Origin: Arcticibacter sp045629565
GTDB lineage: Bacteria; Bacteroidota; Bacteroidia; Sphingobacteriales; Sphingobacteriaceae
Reading direction: 5' to 3'
DNA length: 64,000 nucleotides
Assembly: GCF_045629565.1 (NCBI RefSeq)
Contig: NZ_JAZQRL010000069.1
Coordinates: forward strand, 1-64,000
Shown here: piece by piece, positions 60,765-64,000 of the stretch
How the letters are laid out: every line of letters starts with the position of its first letter
How positions within the stretch are numbered: the stretch's first letter is position 1
Notes under the pieces: model-generated
What the model was told of the DNA's origin: nothing
Database searches by the model: none
The model's input: the letters and a program-made list of their open reading frames with translations, nothing else
Position numbers and translations under genes: made by a program

Positions 60765-63700
60765 ATGTTTAAGAAACTTTCCTTTCAGCAACAAGTTCTT
60801 ACCGGATTTATATCAACCCTTGTTATTCTTTTTTTCGTGGCGATCCTGTCTTACGTGAGTATGGAAGATCAAAAGGAGGATGCAGAATGGTTGCGTCATA
60901 CCAGCCGTGTGTTTCAGGTAAACGAGTTGATTGTGTCTCAGGTAACCACCGCTGAGAGTGCCCAGCGTGGTTACGTTTTAACCGGGATTAAAAGCTTACG
61001 GGTTCAGTACAAGCGCAGTTCGGTGTTGATCATTCCTTCCATTGAGCAGCTAAGGGGTATGGTTACAGATAATCCTGAACAGGTAAGGAATGTTGATTCT
61101 CTGTATTATTACGCCACGCTTAAGATAGGTGATATGGAGGCGATAATTGCTGCGCATGAAGCAGGTAGGTTAGCCAGGGGGGCAGAAATGAATGAGCAGT
61201 TCCACTCTGCCAAAGTCCATATGGACGCAGTGAGGGAATATACTAAGAGAATATCGGGGATAGAGGAACGCCTGATGCGTGAGCGCGAGAATGCTTCGAC
61301 GAATAGTATGCGACGAACCGTGGTTATTGTGTTGGGTGGTTGCTTTGTTGTACTTGGGCTCTTGCTGGTGTTGTTCCGCTACATCAAGACTACTTTCAGG
61401 CGGCAGAAGCAGATTGAGGCTTCTGTTAGGGAAGCGAATGCCAAGTTGAACAAAATTGGGGAGGAGAACAACAAGAAGAACTGGCTGCTAAGCGGATCGG
61501 AGCGTATCGAAGTCTGTATGCGGGGTATGCAGAATGTGGAGGAACTGGCTGAGAACGTTATAGAAGAACTAGCGGAGTACAGCTGTGCGCAGGTTGGTTC
61601 GTTTTATCTGATCCATGAAGATACTTTGCGGCTGGCGGGGGCTTATGCTTATCCTAAGCATCATGCTGCGCAGAAGGTAGGTGAAGGCTTGCTTGGCCAG
61701 GTAGCGCTGTCAAAAAAGGGCGTAGTGATTAGCGATATTAAGGAAGATCAGTTGTCTATTCGCATTGGAGTCGGAAAGATCAATCTCCGGTCGCTGGTTA
61801 TTCAGCCGGTATTGTTCGAAGATGAACTTATCGGAATTATTGAAATCGGCTTCAGCGAAGAAGTTACGCCGTTAAAGCTGGAATTTATCCGACAAATAGT
61901 GGACGGGGTAGGTGTCGCTATGAATACTGCGCAATCCAGAAGCCAGCTGAAGGTTCTCTATGAGCAGACCAGTTATCAGTCAGAGCAGCTTGAAGTGCAG
62001 ACAGAGGAGCTGATGGCGGCAAATGAGGAGCTTATAAAAAAGACTCAGCAACTGCAGGTTTCGGAGGAGGAGCTGCGTGTGCAGCAGGAGGAGCTACGGC
62101 AGACCAATGCTGAACTCGAAGAAAAGGCGGGTATGCTCAAAGAGAGAAACTATGCTGTAGAGTTGGCCAATGAGGCGATCAAGATTAAGGCTAAAGAGCT
62201 GGAGCAAAGTAGCAAGTATAAGTCGGAATTTCTGGCGAATATGAGCCATGAACTGAGAACGCCGCTTAACAGTATTCTGATTTTGGCTAAAATACTAAGT
62301 GAGGATAAGCAAAAGACGCTGACGTCTGATCAGGTGCGCTATGCGAGTGTAATACATAATGCGGGAACCGATCTGTTGAATCTGATCAATGATATTCTGG
62401 ACTTGTCTAAAATTGAGTCGGGTAAATTGGATATTCAATGGGAAGAAGTGAAAACTGAGGACTTGAAGTACGATTTGCAACAGCTGTTCAACCATGTTGC
62501 AGCTTCGAAAAGGATAGATTTCGTATTTGATATCGATCAGGATGCACCGATACTGTTTATCTCTGATAAGCAACGCGTAGAACAGATAATGAAAAATCTT
62601 CTGTCAAACGCTTTTAAGTTTACTTCTGAAGGAGGCCGGGTGAGTGTGGACGTTTCGATCGCTTCAAAAGGTGAGAAGTTTAAAAACGATGTGCTTCGTT
62701 CAGATGAAATAGGTGCTATGCGCTTCCGTGTTTGTGATACCGGTATTGGTATGACCAGAGAGCAGCAGAGTATCGTATTTGAAGCGTTTCAGCAGGCCGA
62801 CGGTTCTATCAGCAGGAAGCATGGAGGTACAGGCTTGGGGCTCTCCATCTGCAGGGAGCTTTGTAACTTATTAGGGGGAGAGATGAAGGTGGAGAGCGAA
62901 CCTAACCAGGGCAGCATTTTTACGCTTTACCTGCCGGTTTCCGGCAATGACATACAACCGTCACCAATCCTGACAGAGGAGACGACTCGTTTTGAGCGCT
63001 CGGGAGAAATTACGCAGTTTCCGAAGCCCGAGCATATTATGACTACCCATTCCGGTCAGACACCCAGGCTTCTCATTGTTGAAGATGACATCTCTTTTTC
63101 AGAGATTCTGGAAGATTATGCCCGCGAACGCGGATTTGAGCCCATGGTTGCTTATAGTGGAACTAATGGCTTGCGTATGGCCCGTGAGTATCAACCGGAC
63201 GCTATTGTTCTGGATATCATGCTGCCGGGTATGGACGGTTGGACGGTTCTAAAAGAATTGAAGAATGACCAGTCCACGAAATGGATTCCTGTGCATTTAA
63301 TGTCTGCTCGTGACGAATCAAATTTTAAAGCCAGGCAGGAGGGAGCAATCGGATTTCTTCGAAAGCCGATTGGTAAAGACCAGCTGGACCAAGCCTTTGA
63401 CGTTTTGCTAAACAGTAGCGGGCTGCTAAAGCTGAAGCGGGTGCTGCTAGTGGAGGATGTTCAGGTGCAAAGTGATGCATTGACAGCGGTCCTGGTGGCA
63501 AAAAGTATAGAGGTTAAGCAGGCATTCAACGGAGAGCAGGCAATTAAAATACTGGAAAACGATGGGGATTTTGATTGTTTGATTCTTGATCTGCACTTGC
63601 CTGATATGTCGGGTGTGGAGCTTCTGAAAAGAATAAAAGCGAATGAGCGGCTTACGGAGATTCCGGTCGTTATTAATACAGCGATGGAACTTGACAAGGA

Positions 63701-64000
63701 AACTATGGGCGTAGTGATGAAGCATACGAACGCGATGGTCCTCAAGAGCGCGAAGTCAAATGACCGTATTTTGGATGAGGTAAACTTGTTTATGCATAAA
63801 GTCAGAACTAAAGACAAGGCGACGGCATCAACGCATTCATCTGGCGACCTTCTTAAAAATAGCTCTACGCTGGAGAAAACGTTGTCGGGTAAGCGGGTGC
63901 TGATTGCGGATGACGATATGCGGAATGTGTTTGCACTGTCTACGGCCATACAAGCTTATGACATGCATGTGGAAATTGCTTCAAATGGTATCGAGGTCTT
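60765..64000 (+). CDS. CHASE3-GAF hybrid histidine kinase with three receivers, 3' end beyond window
   Basis: The frame is open from ATG at 60765 to the window end (at least 1078 aa). Helix at about 13-32; CHASE3-type domain (VTTAESAQRGYVLTG); a second helix at about 185-205; a GAF domain (about 250-390; GSFYLIHEDTLRLAGAYAYP); a coiled coil with many Glu, Gln and Leu residues (about 400-485); HisKA (NMSHELRTPLNS, His495) and HATPase. Receivers 1 and 2 have acceptor residues at Asp817 (IVLDIMLPGMDGW) and Asp942 (LILDLHLPDMSG). A third receiver starts near 1045 and is cut. Related to hybrid kinases that often regulate biofilm or stress. Confidence 0.9.
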   Translation, partial: MFKKLSFQQQVLTGFISTLVILFFVAILSYVSMEDQKEDAEWLRHTSRVFQVNELIVSQVTTAESAQRGYVLTGIKSLRVQYKRSSVLIIPSIEQLRGMVTDNPEQVRNVDSLYYYATLKIGDMEAIIAAHEAGRLARGAEMNEQFHSAKVHMDAVREYTKRISGIEERLMRERENASTNSMRRTVVIVLGGCFVVLGLLLVLFRYIKTTFRRQKQIEASVREANAKLNKIGEENNKKNWLLSGSERIEVCMRGMQNVEELAENVIEELAEYSCAQVGSFYLIHEDTLRLAGAYAYPKHHAAQKVGEGLLGQVALSKKGVVISDIKEDQLSIRIGVGKINLRSLVIQPVLFEDELIGIIEIGFSEEVTPLKLEFIRQIVDGVGVAMNTAQSRSQLKVLYEQTSYQSEQLEVQTEELMAANEELIKKTQQLQVSEEELRVQQEELRQTNAELEEKAGMLKERNYAVELANEAIKIKAKELEQSSKYKSEFLANMSHELRTPLNSILILAKILSEDKQKTLTSDQVRYASVIHNAGTDLLNLINDILDLSKIESGKLDIQWEEVKTEDLKYDLQQLFNHVAASKRIDFVFDIDQDAPILFISDKQRVEQIMKNLLSNAFKFTSEGGRVSVDVSIASKGEKFKNDVLRSDEIGAMRFRVCDTGIGMTREQQSIVFEAFQQADGSISRKHGGTGLGLSICRELCNLLGGEMKVESEPNQGSIFTLYLPVSGNDIQPSPILTEETTRFERSGEITQFPKPEHIMTTHSGQTPRLLIVEDDISFSEILEDYARERGFEPMVAYSGTNGLRMAREYQPDAIVLDIMLPGMDGWTVLKELKNDQSTKWIPVHLMSARDESNFKARQEGAIGFLRKPIGKDQLDQAFDVLLNSSGLLKLKRVLLVEDVQVQSDALTAVLVAKSIEVKQAFNGEQAIKILENDGDFDCLILDLHLPDMSGVELLKRIKANERLTEIPVVINTAMELDKETMGVVMKHTNAMVLKSAKSNDRILDEVNLFMHKVRTKDKATASTHSSGDLLKNSSTLEKTLSGKRVLIADDDMRNVFALSTAIQAYDMHVEIASNGIEV

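Noticed and set aside
1..64000. CRISPR array, prophage or integrative element
   Set aside because: No regularly spaced repeats, cas, integrase, capsid or conjugation genes were seen.

Overview
The window looks like chromosome from a Bacteroidota bacterium, most likely family Sphingobacteriaceae (Pedobacter or a relative). The reasons are gldC, a LOG-family protein, RRM-type RNA-binding proteins, ECF sigma / anti-sigma-barrel pairs, hybrid histidine kinases, few Shine-Dalgarno sites, and repeated matches to the Bacteroidota promoter pattern TTTG / N18-21 / TAnnTTTG. No prophage, insertion sequence, rRNA gene or CRISPR array is visible. Genus is inference only.

Layout. 1-440: two copies, 311 bp apart, of an unusual tRNA-like RNA gene; the complete copy has its own promoter and terminator. 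880-3150: small sensor protein, universal stress protein and YajQ (minus). 3360-8380: ppk1-ppx polyphosphate pair, TauE/SafE exporter, DUF1634 protein and murI, tightly packed on plus. 8480-9350: a 25-bp perfect inverted repeat followed by a DUF2975/XRE pair. 9650-21530: valS, two paralogous lipoproteins, an HsdR-N nuclease-like protein, holA, pyrC, a DEAD-box helicase, gldC, ccmB and an L,D-transpeptidase. 21550-32250: AI-2E transporter, a membrane-anchored MutS-like ATPase, fmt with NamZ, a LolE-like permease, an ECF sigma factor with an anti-sigma/beta-barrel protein, mazG and a secreted C1 peptidase. 32365-40170: a propeller-amidohydrolase, recQ and a Ca2+-type P-ATPase. 40310-44065: trpDFBA preceded by a leader peptide gene with three consecutive Trp codons and a terminator/antiterminator pair. 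44186-44936: a 20-bp inverted repeat and decayed gene remnants. 44950-52000: a secreted protein of unknown role and a three-gene glycan-degradation operon behind a LacI-type operator. 52016-56254: SDR, recR, LOG, RRM protein and a DnaQ/GIY-YIG nuclease. 56264-64000: a signalling cluster with a hybrid kinase, an NtrC-type regulator, a DUF2383 protein and a second CHASE3 hybrid kinase that runs off the window.

The most interesting signals are regulatory or RNA-based. First, the class II-like tRNA-like RNA has a 41-nt variable region and Asp-type identity bases. Second, the trp operon carries a classical-looking leader-peptide attenuator and lacks trpE, trpG and trpC. Third, several genes have a TAnnTTTG element ending only 3-5 nt before the start codon, which suggests leaderless mRNAs. 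All functional calls come from reading the sequence and from family knowledge; no database search was run.
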